This document shows positions 11,178-24,010 of a DNA stretch of 64,000 nucleotides, piece by piece. The translations under genes and the position numbers were made by a program. Numbering within the stretch: position 1 is the stretch's first letter; every line of letters starts with the position of its first letter. The notes under the pieces are model-generated. The model was not told where the DNA came from. It worked only from the letters and a program-made list of their open reading frames with translations, and searched no databases. Origin of the DNA: Zychaea mexicana. Its lineage: Eukaryota > Mucoromycota > Mucoromycetes > Mucorales > Lichtheimiaceae. The stretch spans positions 62,001 through 126,000 of the forward strand of contig NW_026516747.1 in the NCBI RefSeq assembly GCF_025766255.1. Direction: 5' to 3'.

Positions 11178-12769
11178 TTATTCGATAGACCATCGCCGGG
11201 TGCTTGACTTCTCTGGGCCAATAGGTGCCAAGGAATGCCCAGCTGTTGCAGAGGTTGCCCTCGCATGTGATACTGAATAATACAGGACGCATCAGTTAAT
11301 TGTGTGTCAGAAGTAGGGGGAACGGAGCCGGCTGTTTACTATAAAAGGAGATGATGGGATGGAACACTCACTGTGATTGATCAGGCCATGGTTAAAGTTT
11401 CGCAAACAGACAATGGAAACTGGCACAGACACCACGATCAAAAGTACATCGACAATCACTACATACACAGAACAGAGAGTTTAGCCTGTGGTGTTATTCT
11501 TCCTTCCTAATGACCCACGCGGAAAGCCAAAATCAACTTACAAAAGAAAGTGAGGAAAACCTTGGAGCCAAGAAATCGAGCAGGGTTTGAAAAGATCTGG
11601 ACCAGGAGGTAGATGAAATAGCCCATGCTCGTACCGGCAAGCACATGGAACAGATACATGACCACCTTCTTCTCCCGCCGTAGCTAGCAAAGCGATTCGT
11701 TAGTAGACTGTTGGATATGAGCCCGCGGAACAAATGCTACATACTCCCCAGTAGGCCAAGCAGAGCATGGCAATGGTGACGGCGCAGCTGAGGATGACGT
11801 GCTCAATCAGTTCCTTGACAATGACGGATTTTTCTTCGTCCGTAGTGGCCTCGGGCCACCATGCAACGCAAAGCAATGCCAAATATTGAACGGATAGCGC
11901 CAGGAAAAAGAAGAAATCCAGTTTTAGCAGCATCATGAAAATTTGGTACATCTTGTATCGATCTAAAATACATCAAATTTCATGCAAGGTAAATTAATGT
12001 GTCGTCTCATCTGTGCTGAAGAAGAAGAAGAAGAGAGTGTATATGCTCTACTACCTCGCATCGCCAAATCGGCACCGATCTTTTTGTAAATGTGCCAACC
12101 GAATTCCAGGTACAGTTTATATGCAAGGAACACAAAAATAATGCTGCTGATAAGCATGATACAGATCATGGTGATTTCTGCCCATCGCGAGGCATGGTAT
12201 GCGTCGCCAAGATACGCTACAACGAGCTGTACGTTCGCGTCGTTCGTGTCAAAGAGTGTTGATGATTGGTGGTATTGGATGATCGAGTACGCAGACATGC
12301 CCAATTCAAACGCAATCAGTGCAATAAGCTGGATCGTGTTCTTTTGATAGATCTATAAAACATGTCTTTGGAATAAGCCTCTTGTCCTTGCTCTTCTTTG
12401 ACCACACATTCCTAATTATTATTATTATTACCGCATCAACGACGAGAGCGACTGTAAAGATCTGCGCCAGAATAAACAAGACAAAATAGACAAGTAACGA
12501 CCGTGCATTCGCATAAGCTGTTGCTAATTCATCACCAAATCCTTTTTGGTCCAGACGTTCTTGGTCAATGATACTGATCTGATTGGCGTGATATGCAAAA
12601 ATGACAGCTTCAAACACGGTGGCAAGAACGGCTTGGATGACAATCGTAAAGAAAATGGCACGTGTCCACCGTGATTCGCCAAACTATGAAAGATAGGGAT
12701 TATTATTGTTGATGTTCCATCTATCAGAGGAGTTGTTTTGTCTCTTACGATGCGTGATATGATCCACAT
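11178..12769 (-). CDS. Multi-pass membrane protein, fungal family of unknown function
   Basis: About seven exons: ATG at 12769 (MWIISRI), then exons near 12683-12433, 12358-12054, 11962-11745, 11682-11545, 11458-11393 and 11278-11178. The spliced protein has about eight hydrophobic spans, including [40 protein letters not shown] and [20 protein letters not shown]. Between spans four and five is a strongly patterned motif, [20 protein letters not shown], then [11 protein letters not shown], which I associate with uncharacterised fungal membrane proteins. The short cytosolic tail is Ser/Arg-rich and ends at TAA 11178. No transporter or receptor signature is recognised, so no function is assigned. 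All junctions keep frame. Confidence 0.75.
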
Positions 12770-12808
12770 TTTTACTGGAAAGAGGGAGGGTTGACGACGG
12801 AGCGATAA

Positions 12809-12840
<32 letters not shown>

Positions 12841-13368
12841 AGGGAGGGTATCAACAGCCGACAAAAAAATAGAGAGATATGTATCTGTGGTATTAGTAGT
12901 GAAACGAGTGGGTTGGGCTTTTGTTGCTCTATGAATGTATGTCGTATGCTGAGAATGGGCACTGTCAATGAGGTCGGATGGTGTCGATTCGTTGGATTCG
13001 GTCAAACAAGTTGTGTCGAAAAGGAAAGGAAAGAGTGTTATGCGTCCAGCATGCAATAATTGAGCTAAAGAATGGCAGCAATGTGTTGAAAGTGGTCAAC
13101 AATGGAAAAGAAAAAAAAAAGTGTTGAAAGGGAAGGAGGAGGTTCTTTTTTTTTTGGGGGAGGTTTTGCACACTTTCACTCTCTCTATATGTGTACTCAT
13201 ATAGCACGACAGACGAGAGAGAGAGCAAGTCCAAAAATAATACAGGACAGTATTACACAAACGCACATAACTCAGAGAAGGGCAAATTTGCGTGTAACTC
13301 AAAAGCAAGTTATTACATTTCCTTTTTCAATATTCTACCAAGTACTGCCTGTCCGTAGTGTGTGCCAC
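12770..13368. other. Divergent upstream region with GA microsatellite
   Basis: Region between the membrane-protein start (-) and the Cft1 stop (-). It holds the GA repeat listed separately, a poly-A/poly-T pair near 13110-13155 and other CT-rich tracts. No gene supported. Confidence 0.5.
12809..12846. repeat. (AG)n microsatellite grading into GGGA repeats
   Basis: About 13 AG dinucleotides followed by three GGGA units, 40-80 bases upstream of the membrane-protein start. Read on the minus strand it is a CT-rich tract of the kind common in fungal promoters and leaders. Confidence 0.8.
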
Positions 13369-16300
13369 TCAAAAGTGGTCGATGCTGCTATCAATGTCTA
13401 CCAAATCCTCCATGATTCTTGCCACCGTCGTACCAATCTGCTTGGTCATTTCGCGTTGCTGGTTCACCGACAGTCCTGCAAACTCAAAAATGAGGTCGCC
13501 ATCCAACACTGCCTTGGTGCGGTTTGACGACATGCGCTGCTTGTGGCCCTTGATCAGCCTAAATGCCCGCGGATTCAGCCCTGCCACATGCTGCAGTCCG
13601 TTCACCAGCTGGCCGTACAACGTGTTGAGTCGTTTGAATGTTTTCTCGGGTATGGGTGACACAACAGATATGCTCCCACCAAATGTGCCTGTATCCATCC
13701 ATGATTTTCCATATCACAACAAAGATAGTAAGTCAGTTATTGCTTTTGCCTTTGTGTATAGATTAGAGCACCCAGACCCAAGATCATATTCTTTTTTAAT
13801 AACCCCTCTTCCCTCTCAAAGGCACTTTAATCATTTCATTTAAGCAAGAGCTTACCGCATAAGCAAAAGTGTCGTCTGTCGTACTCATACTTGTCGCTGG
13901 TTCTGCTAATTTGTGGTAACCGCACCATCGACCGTACTTGTGTACCCACATGGAAATCACCACGCCGCATCAGCTTCTGGCCCGCAAAAGACTGCAAGTT
14001 GAATGGTGCATATTGGAAAATGTCGAAATTGTCATCCGTGTCACCAATCAACAGATACATGGACTTGTCGTCAATAATAAAATTGGCCGTCGACACTTCA
14101 AACGATTGATAGTCTTTGCCGAGCAGCACCAGCTTGGCCGGCTCGAGTTGGAAGCCCAAGAACCAGACCGACTTTTGGGCGTCTCCCAGTACAATAAAAT
14201 TCTTGATCGAGCATATGCTGGTGACAAAGATTTGCACGTCGATAAAGGCGACACCCACCAGGCTTTCGTTGTCTTCAAAACTCCAGATAATCACTTTGGA
14301 GCCAATGCATGACACTAGATGCCCGCTCACGTCGCACATGGCTGTCACTGCGCCCTTTACGTCTTCGGTGTGCAGATGCTTGTACCTGTGATTCGTTTGT
14401 GGATTGTTTGGCTCGGGCACCACTTCAATGATGTCAAATACATAAATCTATTGTGTATGCAACCTTGAGTTTTCTTTCTCTTTTCTCGTCCCTCACACAT
14501 GTTTACTTTGTATCCATTCTAATAGCACTTACAGATCCTCGCATAGCCGTATCTTCACCGCGCAGATAGCCCGTTCCTACTGCCATGAAATGCTTTTTAC
14601 CGCTACTCGTCTGTTTGGATTCAAGAACCGAGCAATGCAATGACAGCCCTTGCTCATATTCTTGGAAATCGACTCGATCCACAGTTTCCCATGTGACCGG
14701 AGAGATCATGATCAACGAATACTGGTCCATGACAGGAAGAAATTGACCAGGCTCTCGCTCCTCATCCTCCTTTCCATCCACAAACGCGCCTTCGTCGTTC
14801 CGTAACCGTGTAGGCTTCGGCTCGGACACCAAGGCTGCATAAACATGCATTGTCGGATGATATTCAATTTTGTGTACAGTCTGTCCAAGCGGTACTTTGC
14901 GCATCACCCAGTCCATATCGTATGTAATTCCATCCGTCGGGAGATTACATAACCGTAAATTAGACTTTTTAAAGATATGTCAGTTTTTCCTTCTCTTCTA
15001 CATGGGCAAAAAAGCCGGGAAGGAAATACAGAGACTAGGTCACTTACGTTGGAGTCGATGGTCAAGAAGCCATGGTGGCAGTTGACGTTGTGGAATTGAG
15101 TAAAGCCAATGATATCTTCATTGTTTTGTATACTCATTGGATGGACACGGACAAAGCTTTTGCATGAACACATGAGCCATATCGGCTGCGAGCCCGCCAC
15201 AAACACACCAGTATACCCTGCTACGTCATCAAACGGTATCAGCAGTCGTCGTCGTTGTTGTTGTAGGCGGCCACCGTTCTGATTCGATCCGCTCTCATTG
15301 CCATCGACGCCAGCATCATCATCATCATCATCATCTCCGTTTGCTGACAGCATAGCTTGATCTTGTTGATTGTCGACCACAAGCTCTGTTTCTCGCGATA
15401 CATATTCGTGATGTACCCGGGATAACCGTATTGCTAACCGCTTGCCCTCCACGCTTTCGTTGTGTCGATCGGATATTTCCAGATCATTGGTATCTCCAGG
15501 TATAGGGACATATGAAAATGCTTTATAGATAACAATATTGTTGGCTCGCGTTCGTACAACCAAATGCGGATCTTTGCGTTCTTTGCCAATGTTGGTCATT
15601 AATATTTCTTGGATCAAACCAGCATCTACGTGTTCTTCTTCTGCTATCGTAGCTGCTACAGGATCCGTCTTTGTTTCTGATGCAGTGCCATTGGTTGTTG
15701 TTGTAGAAGAAGAAGAAGCATTCGGTTCTGATTCGTTACTTGTCCGTCGATCCGTCACCAGTAGCGATAACATGTTGAACAGTGGTGCCGTAAAGCACTC
15801 TTCAAACTCGGGAAGACTGAATAGTTGCAGCGTGCCGTCCATGGCATACACCAGGCACCAGAATGTAATGCGGGTCATTTCACTCAAGGTGCCCTTGACA
15901 CTGACATTGATTTCATCAATATCACCCAGCCCTGTATCCACTATGGTTGTGTTTTGGTTGTTTTGTGTATCACTTTGGCTACCATAAAGTAGCGCATCGT
16001 CGTCATCGTCGTCGTTGTTGTTGTCATCACCTTCTTCCACAACATCAGATTGCTTTGGCGAATCTTTTTTTTGTTCCTGTTGCTTATCCATCATCGTGTC
16101 TTGTTCACCATACAAGTCGAGATCAATTTCGTCAAAATCGAGGTCGTTTGTTGTTGTTGTAGTTGTGGATGTAGGACCCGAATATTGCTTTTTGTTGGAT
16201 TGCAAGGACTCGGCTTGCTCCATTTTGCGTTTTCGTTCGCTCGATGGTTTACGTAGTTGCTGTGTTTTTGCTAGTTCTGCTTGCTTGTCGGTTATACGTG

Positions 16301-19300
16301 CGAACAATCCTGTGGTATCGGCGAAAACACTAGCAAGTGCAATCTTCTTTTCCTATAAAATACAATAAACAATTAGAAACAACTGTCAGTCTTACGGTTC
16401 TATTCTCTGCTGTTCAAATCTTTATCAATACTTTACGGAGATAGAAGCTGGGATGGGCATGGATGAGAGTTGTTTTGTGTTTGTGTCTCCTCGGAGGATC
16501 ATGATATTTTTGTTGCTTAATCTTAGTAAAATGTATGGGTCCCGTATGCTGGCATCAACGATCTTTGAGTTTTTAACATTTATAGTTTGGATAAGTTTGC
16601 CACCTATGCAAGCAAAGATAGTTAGCAGGTTATCTATTAGCAAGACCATTCCCTCACTAAAAGTTATTCTTCTATAGACCCTACCAGGTGATAATAAGAG
16701 TACACCGCTGCGATGAACCTGTACAATACGCGTATTATCGAAAAGGGTGTTCACTAGAACAGTTCGTCCTGCAGTGTAGAAATCCGTGTTTTGCAATTCC
16801 CGTAATTCTTCACCAGCAGCCAGCACCTAAATGGTATATTGGTTAGAGTCGAACATGTACATGGTTATATCCAAGCATGCGAGCAAGCTTTCAATTTAAA
16901 AAATCGCAAATTCTTACCAAGGTATTGTTTTTCTTGCCAATGAAGAGAAGCTTATCATAAGTATCGCCCAAAGATCCATCTGTACTCCACACGTTGCCGG
17001 TGCCAAAATCTGCTGTAGCATCCCAGGCTGTAGCTCCCATTTCTTGATGCAGGTTGCCGCCCACTTTGACACCTTCGTAATATTGCTCCTTTCGGCATTT
17101 GACTGACCAAACAGCTTCGCAATCATTTTGATTGAATTGGAAGGTCGTGATAGGTCGAATATGTCGCTGATGAATATAATCAAAGACCTCCAGTTACTCA
17201 TTTTGCTCTTTTTTCTTTGCCCGTTTCTAAAACATCATTTGACGTCGAAACCCTTCTTTTATTTGGCCTTGCCCTCTTGCTTTTTTTTTTGCTTACCTGT
17301 AAAACGCAAAGGGCACCGTTTTTACCGTGGCCAGAGCAACTGGCCAGTTCAAGATCTGGGAGAGTACTGAAATCATTGCTTTGATGTTGTTCCTATGATA
17401 TATGTATAAGGGATAAGTTTTCCTCGACAATAAATTTCATCCAATCCCATAAAGTCATTTAGAAAAGTATACCTCTGATTCATCTGTTTGACCGATCGCC
17501 ATGTCAGCGATAGGCCCCGAGTTTAATAATGTATCGCACACTCGGAAGGTATATTCCTCAGCTTCAGAATCTATATACCCCATGAAAATTCCACAGATTC
17601 AGCATCATCCCTTCAAAAAAGTCAAGTCATCAGAACGTACCTGACGTATAACGCCATTTAATCAATTGCGAATCACCCACACGGCTTCCCAAAAAGAAAT
17701 ATTCATCATCCTTGATATTTGCAACACACGTCGGTACACATGCCAATGGAGTATTGTTTCTCTTGGCAATAATCGTCTGCATATCGGTTTCAGTCCAAGG
17801 AATCTTGGACACATCCATACCAATAACCTTGCTACCGTCTTGTCTGATCTTGATGGCAACCCAGTCACCATTCTGCAAGAACAGTAAGCACCGTCCATGG
17901 CTCAATGGCATTGCAATGGCTCCATCCATTTCAAGTTCTAATTGGATCGTTTCGTCGTTATAGATCATGCCAGGAAATTCTGTCACTGTCTTTGTGTAAC
18001 CATTCAATGCAACGCCTACGCCAGGTGAGCCTTGCGAAACGTGCAAGATTGAATTGCCGGAGAGTACGAGTAATCCGTTCACGGGCTTGGGCATGGCAAC
18101 GAGTCGTCGACAGTCATAGGGTAAATGATCGAGTGAGTAGATTATTGGATAGATCTTGTTGGATAAATCGAGGGAAATGACAACGACTGATACTGTGTCC
18201 TTAGTATTGGCTAGACGTCTAATCAATGAGGATTGTGAAAATCAGAGCCAAGCATTCAATCTTCTTACACGCAAAGAAACGAACAATAACAAATAAGCAG
18301 TAAAATCTTTTCAAATCCTTACCCTGTCCACGTTTGATTGGTCTGAAACAAAATAGCCAATGTCGGTTCATAGTAATCACCCAGAAATGCCATATCAATA
18401 ACGTTCTTGATTCGTCGATCAATAGACTCAAGGTCAATTACAAAACTAGCAGAATACGGAAATTTCCTATCCATTCCAATACATGTGCGCATTTAGCTTA
18501 CTTTTTCGTTTCTTTCTATTGCTATCTAGTATTAACCGTCATTGTTTCCTATTAAAAACTTACTCGTTTGAGGAGCTCTCGAGATTATCAGGTTGTCGAA
18601 AGGGTAACACTGCCAGTTTGTCACCAAAGAAATTCAAGACGGCACACCGTTGTTGTGGATCGATATGAATGTCCGGTGGATAAGGATTCGTCAAGAATTC
18701 TTTCTGTTTGAAGGGAGGTTGCGTATAAATCATTAGTTGCCGATTGATTTCAAATCATCTGTCTCGTTACTTTGTCCCGTACCTTATATTCTTCTCGTTC
18801 GTAATAATGGATCGACACAGTGACGATGGAATTGGTTGATGGTGACCATTCGAGCAATGACATCTAGATATTATAAATGGTATATTCAGCAATCCAAATT
18901 GGCCGTATAATCGATTTACATAGAGCTAACCTTGGCATCATTGAAAGCAAGCAGCAGACTATCACAACCCTGTTTGCCTCGAGGGGATGCTGTGCGTACA
19001 ATGCCCATCGAAGCCACGTTTCCATTGAGCTTGTATTGCGCGACCAACTCGAGTCTTCCTGAACTTGATTCGAGCAAGTCGTTTTTTAATGGTTTGAGTT
19101 TCGGAAACGCGAGTGCCTATACATCAATATCAGTCAGATGTTATTTTATTCTTATGCCTTGAATCCTCTGCTTTCTTTGAGATCGTAGACATAATAAATT
19201 CTCTTTAAACTGTGATTCAAGAAAACCAAGTCTAGTAACCTGCTCGTCCTTTTCATTGAATCGATCTTGGGCGTTCTCGTCTAATTCAATTTCACCTTGC

Positions 19301-19485
19301 TCGTCTTGGATTTCAAAATCCGTACTCGTGTCAGTTGGCGTGTATTCAACAAAATCGTAAATTTGCAACAACGAGGCTTTTGCTACAATGAGATTCGTCG
19401 CGTCAGGTGTTGTGAATTGACCGTATTTGACATGTTCGACCGTCTGTGGTGGAAACAGCTCTTTATAAATTGTATATGCTGACAT
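13369..19485 (-). CDS. CFT1: Cleavage and polyadenylation factor CPSF-A / Cft1 (CPSF160)
   Basis: About 14 exons from ATG 19485 (MSAYTIYKELFPPQTVEH, typical of Cft1) to TGA 13369. First exons: 19485-19240 and 19116-18931. The N-terminal beta-propeller region includes KLNGNVASMGIVRT, LLLAFNDAKMSLLEWSPSTN and FFGDKLAVLPFRQ. The middle contains the conserved NVWSTDG segment. The C-terminal CPSF-A domain includes SFEDNESLVGVAFIDVQIFV, LLGKDYQSFEVS and the ending DGDLIFEFAGLS. Cft1 is the largest CPF/CPSF scaffold subunit; with the WDR33 and CPSF30 homologues it recognises the polyadenylation signal in the nucleus. The large exon at about 16352-15050 has low-complexity acidic, Thr and Gln inserts plus a basic ERKRKMEQ segment, probably linkers between propellers. 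Exon edges were not all fixed. Confidence 0.92.
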
Positions 19486-20180
19486 TGAGTCTTTTCGTCG
19501 TCGTCGTCGTTGTTGTTGTCATGCGTCTGCGATCCGTCGCCTATTCTTTTCTTAGATTATGTTGTGTAGGTAGTCTATAAATCCACGCACACACACACAC
19601 GTACACGCAAGGTTTGAAAGGGAAAAAAAGGTGGAGGGCGCTTCCAAAGCTGTCGAGTCGGGGCGTTCGTTGAAAATCGACGACTGCGATTGTTGGTGTC
19701 TTCTAAAGCAGCTCAACTGTACACAAAATGCAAAAAAGGGATTCAGCTAGTATATACTTGTCTTGCTGATGCTAAGAGGTATATTGTATACTAGTCATCA
19801 ATGATATGACTTGCGTTCAAAATCAAAAACCAGGTGTAGCATCAACTAGCAGCAGTACAAGAGCTGGTTCAGTGTAGAATTTCTGTTATAATGAAGGTCT
19901 TTGTAAAAAGCGCTTAGAGCGAACTACATACTGCATACCACACTACATGTACGCAAAACGTGTATTAAACTGAATGTTTCGGCCAAGACGCAAGCGTGTT
20001 GAAATGATGGCAGTTTTCGAGGAGCGTGAACAGAGAGGAGGAAGGACTTGACATACTTTGCTTTCTTCTTCAGTCACGAACTCTCTTCTCTGTGCTTGGA
20101 CTTCCTTTCCTCTTTCTCTTTTTTTTAACCTCATGCACCGTGAAACCACCTAATATAACCCGCCAAAATACCATACCATA
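19486..20180. other. Bidirectional promoter between CFT1 and the Siw14-like gene
   Basis: Head-to-head genes. Contains a CA-rich tract near 19580-19600 and AT-rich stretches; no further gene is supported. A CTTTTTTTTAA tract and an ACC-rich leader lie just before the plus-strand start at 20181. Confidence 0.5.
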
Positions 20181-20950
20181 ATGAGTTCTCAACATTTCAT
20201 ACCACCCGTGGTACGCGCAACATTCGTAGATCTTGCTAAAGCATATATGCACAGATAGAACTGCTGGTTGATCGATGATTGCGAACTTTTTACATGTTAG
20301 AATTTCGGAATGATTGAAGAAGATCTGTACCGATCGGGCCAACCTAATGAACTGAACTTTCCATTTCTTGAAAAACTCGGTTTAAAGACGATTGCATGGC
20401 TTGCGCCCGAAGAACCCAACCAACGATTGCAAGTATACTCACCACACTCTTTTTTTAGGGGAAAAGCATACATGGGATGATTCTAACACACATACACACA
20501 TACACGACATTACTCTTATAAACTACTATTAGTTTGGACTTTATTGATGATCAAGAAATCCAACTACATCATTTGGGTGTTGTATCTTCCGTCAATGCAT
20601 GGGATCCTATTACTGAAGAAGCAGTATTAGAAGCATTGGATCTTATATTACAACCAAGCAACTATCCAATGATGATCATGTGCAATTTAGGTCGTCATCG
20701 CACAGGTAATAACAGATAACTGTGGTTATATGTCTCTGCCATGATGATCAACAATGTGTTAATGCTGATTTGTTTGCTAGGAACCATTGTTGGGTGCTTA
20801 AGAAAACTACAACGGTGGAACTTGACATCCATTTTTGAAGAATATCGACGCTATGCCGGACCCAAAGTCAGATTACTCAATGAGCAGTTTATTGAACTAT
20901 TTGATACTGATCTAGTACGAGTGCCTGCAAACAAACCGGGGTGGCTCTAG
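20181..20950 (+). CDS. Siw14/Oca-type atypical tyrosine phosphatase (PFA-DSP)
   Basis: Four exons (20181-20210, 20301-20428, 20533-20705, 20781-20950) give 501 bases, 166 residues. It starts [20 protein letters not shown], then [20 protein letters not shown] and APEEP, the plant-and-fungi atypical dual-specificity phosphatase signature. The active-site loop CNLGRHRTG keeps the CX5R cysteine and arginine. It continues [20 protein letters not shown] and [10 protein letters not shown] as in yeast Siw14. Siw14 hydrolyses the beta-phosphate of 5-diphosphoinositol phosphates; Oca1, Oca2, Oca4 and Oca6 are relatives, so the exact substrate is uncertain. The intron after exon 2 must use a GC donor (TT/GCAAGT) to keep frame; the adjacent GT donor gives an immediate stop. 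Confidence 0.9.
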
Positions 20951-21186
20951 TTATAAGTAAAAAAAAAAAGTCATCAATAAAGCCTCCTTTTGCCTCTGAT
21001 ATGGTTCGAAATAACCATTAGGATCGAAAAGTATATAGACGTGCAGTTGTGAGCTAATCCAGCGAATAGTATTTGTTAAATTGCCCTGGAATTAAATCGC
21101 AGCGGATGTGCCATTCGTCGGTGACGTTCGTACAGTAAACAAAAGATCCTTCTTTCACCCTTTTAACTCCCCTCTCTTCGATAACA

Positions 21187-22150
21187 ATGGCTGCATTGTC
21201 GCGCACATTAACTTCGGCTGTTGCCCATTCCCTTAAGCAGCGTTCTGTCAATGCCATGTCGGCCGTCTCTGGTACGCTAAATTTCTCAGATATTTTTCTT
21301 GGAGCTCTTCATGACTTATTTCTAAATTAATTCAACTCTACAATTATAGTAGGCGCGAACAACACCCAAGTCCGTCTTCACAACACGACCGCCGTTCCCG
21401 ATTTCTCAAAGTACAAAAAGAACAACACTAGCGGTGAAGCCAGCCGCTCGTTTGCGTACATGATGGTCGGTACCACGGGTTTGATTAGTGCTGCTGGTGC
21501 TCAGGCTACTGTCAGTGACTTTTTGGCCAACATGAGCGCTTCGGCCGATGTGTTGGCTTTGGCCAAGGCTGAAGTGGACCTGAACGCCATTCCCGAGGGT
21601 AAGAACGTAACGATCAAGTGGCGTGGTAAGCCCGTCTTTATCCGTCACCGTACTGCCGACGAAATTGCCGAGGCCAACGGTGTCGGCATTCAGGAATTGC
21701 GTGATCCCCAAACTGATGCCGAACGTGTCAAGAAGCCTGAATGGCTTGTCATGTTGGGTGTCTGCACTCATTTGTAAGTTGCTGCTATCGCTTTGGAAGC
21801 TTTGGAGCTAATTGAAGAGAGAGAAGAGAGCCTATACCTTGTGTCTGTGTTCTGTGTGGGTAGCGAGACAATATATTGACGCGATGGATGATGATAGGGG
21901 TTGTGTGCCAATTGGTGAAGCCGGTGACTATGGTGGTTGGTACTGCCCATGCCACGGTTCCCATTACGATATCTCGGGCCGTATCCGTAAGGGCCCTGCT
22001 CCTCTCAACCTCGAAATCCCTGGTAAGTATCCGTGTATAAGCATGGTCTGACAAAGCATGAAAACCGTTTTAGCAGGAGAGCTAAACACATGTCTTCGCT
22101 TCTTTATTATAGAATACTCGTTCACCGAGGACAAGTTGATTGTCGGTTAG
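21187..22150 (+). CDS. RIP1: Rieske iron-sulfur subunit of cytochrome bc1 complex
   Basis: Four exons (21187-21271, 21350-21773, 21898-22022, 22113-22150) give 672 bases, 223 residues. The N-terminus [20 protein letters not shown] is a mitochondrial presequence. A membrane anchor follows ([19 protein letters not shown]). The soluble head carries both [2Fe-2S] boxes: CTHLGC, formed across the exon 2/3 junction, and CPCHGSHYD. It ends [19 protein letters not shown]. It transfers electrons from ubiquinol to cytochrome c1 in the inner membrane. All cluster ligands (2 Cys, 2 His) and the disulfide cysteines are present. Start chosen because the presequence opens there. Confidence 0.97.
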
Positions 22151-22383
22151 ATGCCTTTGCCACGCAAATAATAAAAGCCATATAGATTATATATATAAAG
22201 CATCCGCTGCTATCTACCTGGAAAAGCGTGTTTCTGTGTGTAAAAGTAAATGAAGATGGATGTGGGTATGACAAACGCGTATTCAAAGCGGGTCAGACCA
22301 AATTTCGCTTTTCGTTTCTTCTTTTCTTCGTTGACTTTATTTGATTCCACTACTCCAACCCCCCACTCTTTTTCTAATACGCC

Positions 22384-23142
22384 ATGGCCTTGTACAAAAC
22401 TTACGGCATTTTAACAACGATTCAGTCCGCGTCAGCAGTTGCATTTTCGTCTTTTGCACTTATTCATGGTTCTCAAATTGCATTAGCCAATGTCGGGGGT
22501 CCAGACATGACCAATCGGTGGTTACTGCTCGGCCGACCGTTCTACCAAGACGAACACACCGAAGGATTGATCGTGACAGGTGCATTGACAGTCCACGTGG
22601 TATCTGGACTAGCCAAGGCAGCGATTCGACGCTACTGGCGCGGTCAGCAAAAGCAAGACAACGACACCTCCTCTTCCTACTCCAGCAGTAATAACAGTAA
22701 CAACAATGCTGGCGTGTTACTGCCCTATCACGGAGCTACCGGATATTTTTTGGTACCACTGGTGTGGATCCATTATCGTTTGGTACGCGAGCTGCCAATC
22801 AAGGTTTTTGGTGATTCGTCCATGGTGGATGTGGGTATCGTCGCTTGGGGTTTGCAGAACTGGCCCGTGTTTACATACGCAGTACATGGCGCGCTTGCTG
22901 GCGCAGCCGCATATCATATCATCAGTGGAGGAGCAGCAGCGTACCGACGCACATTTACTAAGCGGAAAAGTGGTAGTAGCGATGGTGGTGCCATCAAATG
23001 GACTAGAAATAAGGTCACTGCCGCAGCTACAACGGGCATTGTCCTAGTGTCGGGTCTGATCATTATTGGCCGATGCACGCAAAAGATTCCTCTACGGAAT
23101 GAATATGCATCCATCTATGGCATGATATTTTCTACAAGATAA
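22384..23142 (+). CDS. Mcp1-like mitochondrial membrane protein (DUF1691)
   Basis: Intronless frame of 252 residues, with ATG 22384 directly after a pyrimidine-rich leader. Features: ILTTIQSASAVAFSSFALIH, LLLGRPFYQDEHTEGLIVTG and HVVSGLAKAAIRRYWRG in the first half, then GATGYFLVPLVWIHYRLVRE and YAVHGALAGAAAYHIISGG in the second, with about five hydrophobic segments. The two halves look like repeats of one two-helix module containing histidines, as in cytochrome-b-like folds. In yeast, Mcp1 is a mitochondrial outer-membrane protein that rescues loss of ER-mitochondria tethers and partners Vps13. A Ser/Asn-rich loop (about residues 98-116) separates the halves. Assignment is by remembered motif pattern, fairly secure. 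Confidence 0.8.
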   Translation: MALYKTYGILTTIQSASAVAFSSFALIHGSQIALANVGGPDMTNRWLLLGRPFYQDEHTEGLIVTGALTVHVVSGLAKAAIRRYWRGQQKQDNDTSSSYSSSNNSNNNAGVLLPYHGATGYFLVPLVWIHYRLVRELPIKVFGDSSMVDVGIVAWGLQNWPVFTYAVHGALAGAAAYHIISGGAAAYRRTFTKRKSGSSDGGAIKWTRNKVTAAATTGIVLVSGLIIIGRCTQKIPLRNEYASIYGMIFSTR

Positions 23143-24010
23143 AATTGCTTTGTATTTAAATATATTCCTATTTGTATAGATTTTCGAAATAATTTGGGCG
23201 AGACAAAAGATACATATAATACCTGCCATTTCCACAGTCATTCTATTATGTGCTCGTGTGCTTGACCCAAACTCAGAAGAATTAAATACCGCAACGTGTG
23301 AAGGAAACAGAAGCTTTTTCGTACGTCATTGATTTCAGAACCTTTAATCTCAAGAAATGGATAATCTAAGGTCTACATTATGACGAAGAGCAACTCAAGT
23401 TATACTGATACTTCTGCTGCAAGAAGTAATGCATGCAGATCACTATTTCAAGACTTGGACATTATGTTCGAGTCTCCATTTAGAGAATTTATTTCTCTTG
23501 TACTAGCTTTTTACGATCTAGAACTATCGCAATCTTTATGATTCTCTTCCATCTCCTTTTCCTGATCTAAGCGACTGTTGCTCACGATCATAAAAGACAG
23601 TACTGACCAGCATACATGGACTGTACTTTCCTGTTGCTTATTTTGTTCGTATAGCTGCCAGGCCAGGAGTGAGTATAATCACTCAGGGCAATACAGCTGT
23701 CTACGCTAGTGATACCTTTATCATGTGGAATTGTAGTGGCGAATAGCATGTAGAATCGAGGGATCATTATCATAATTCGCATTGCTTTACAGCTGCTGAT
23801 ACGTCAGATTGAAAGTATGCACAAATTTGTGATATCGTTTGCATCAACTTTTTAGCAACGCATAAATGGTGTTATTATGTAGCGACTGACAAACTCATGT
23901 AAATACAGAGAGGATCCTAAATAGCAATGTACACAATGTCGTGCATCTTCGTTTACTATTCATTATACATACGCGCCTTTAATAAACCCATTGTTTTCAT
24001 TCCGGTAGTA
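23143..24010. other. Convergent intergenic region
   Basis: AT-rich sequence between the Mcp1-like gene (+) and the CotH gene (-). Short reading frames only; nothing supported. Confidence 0.5.
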
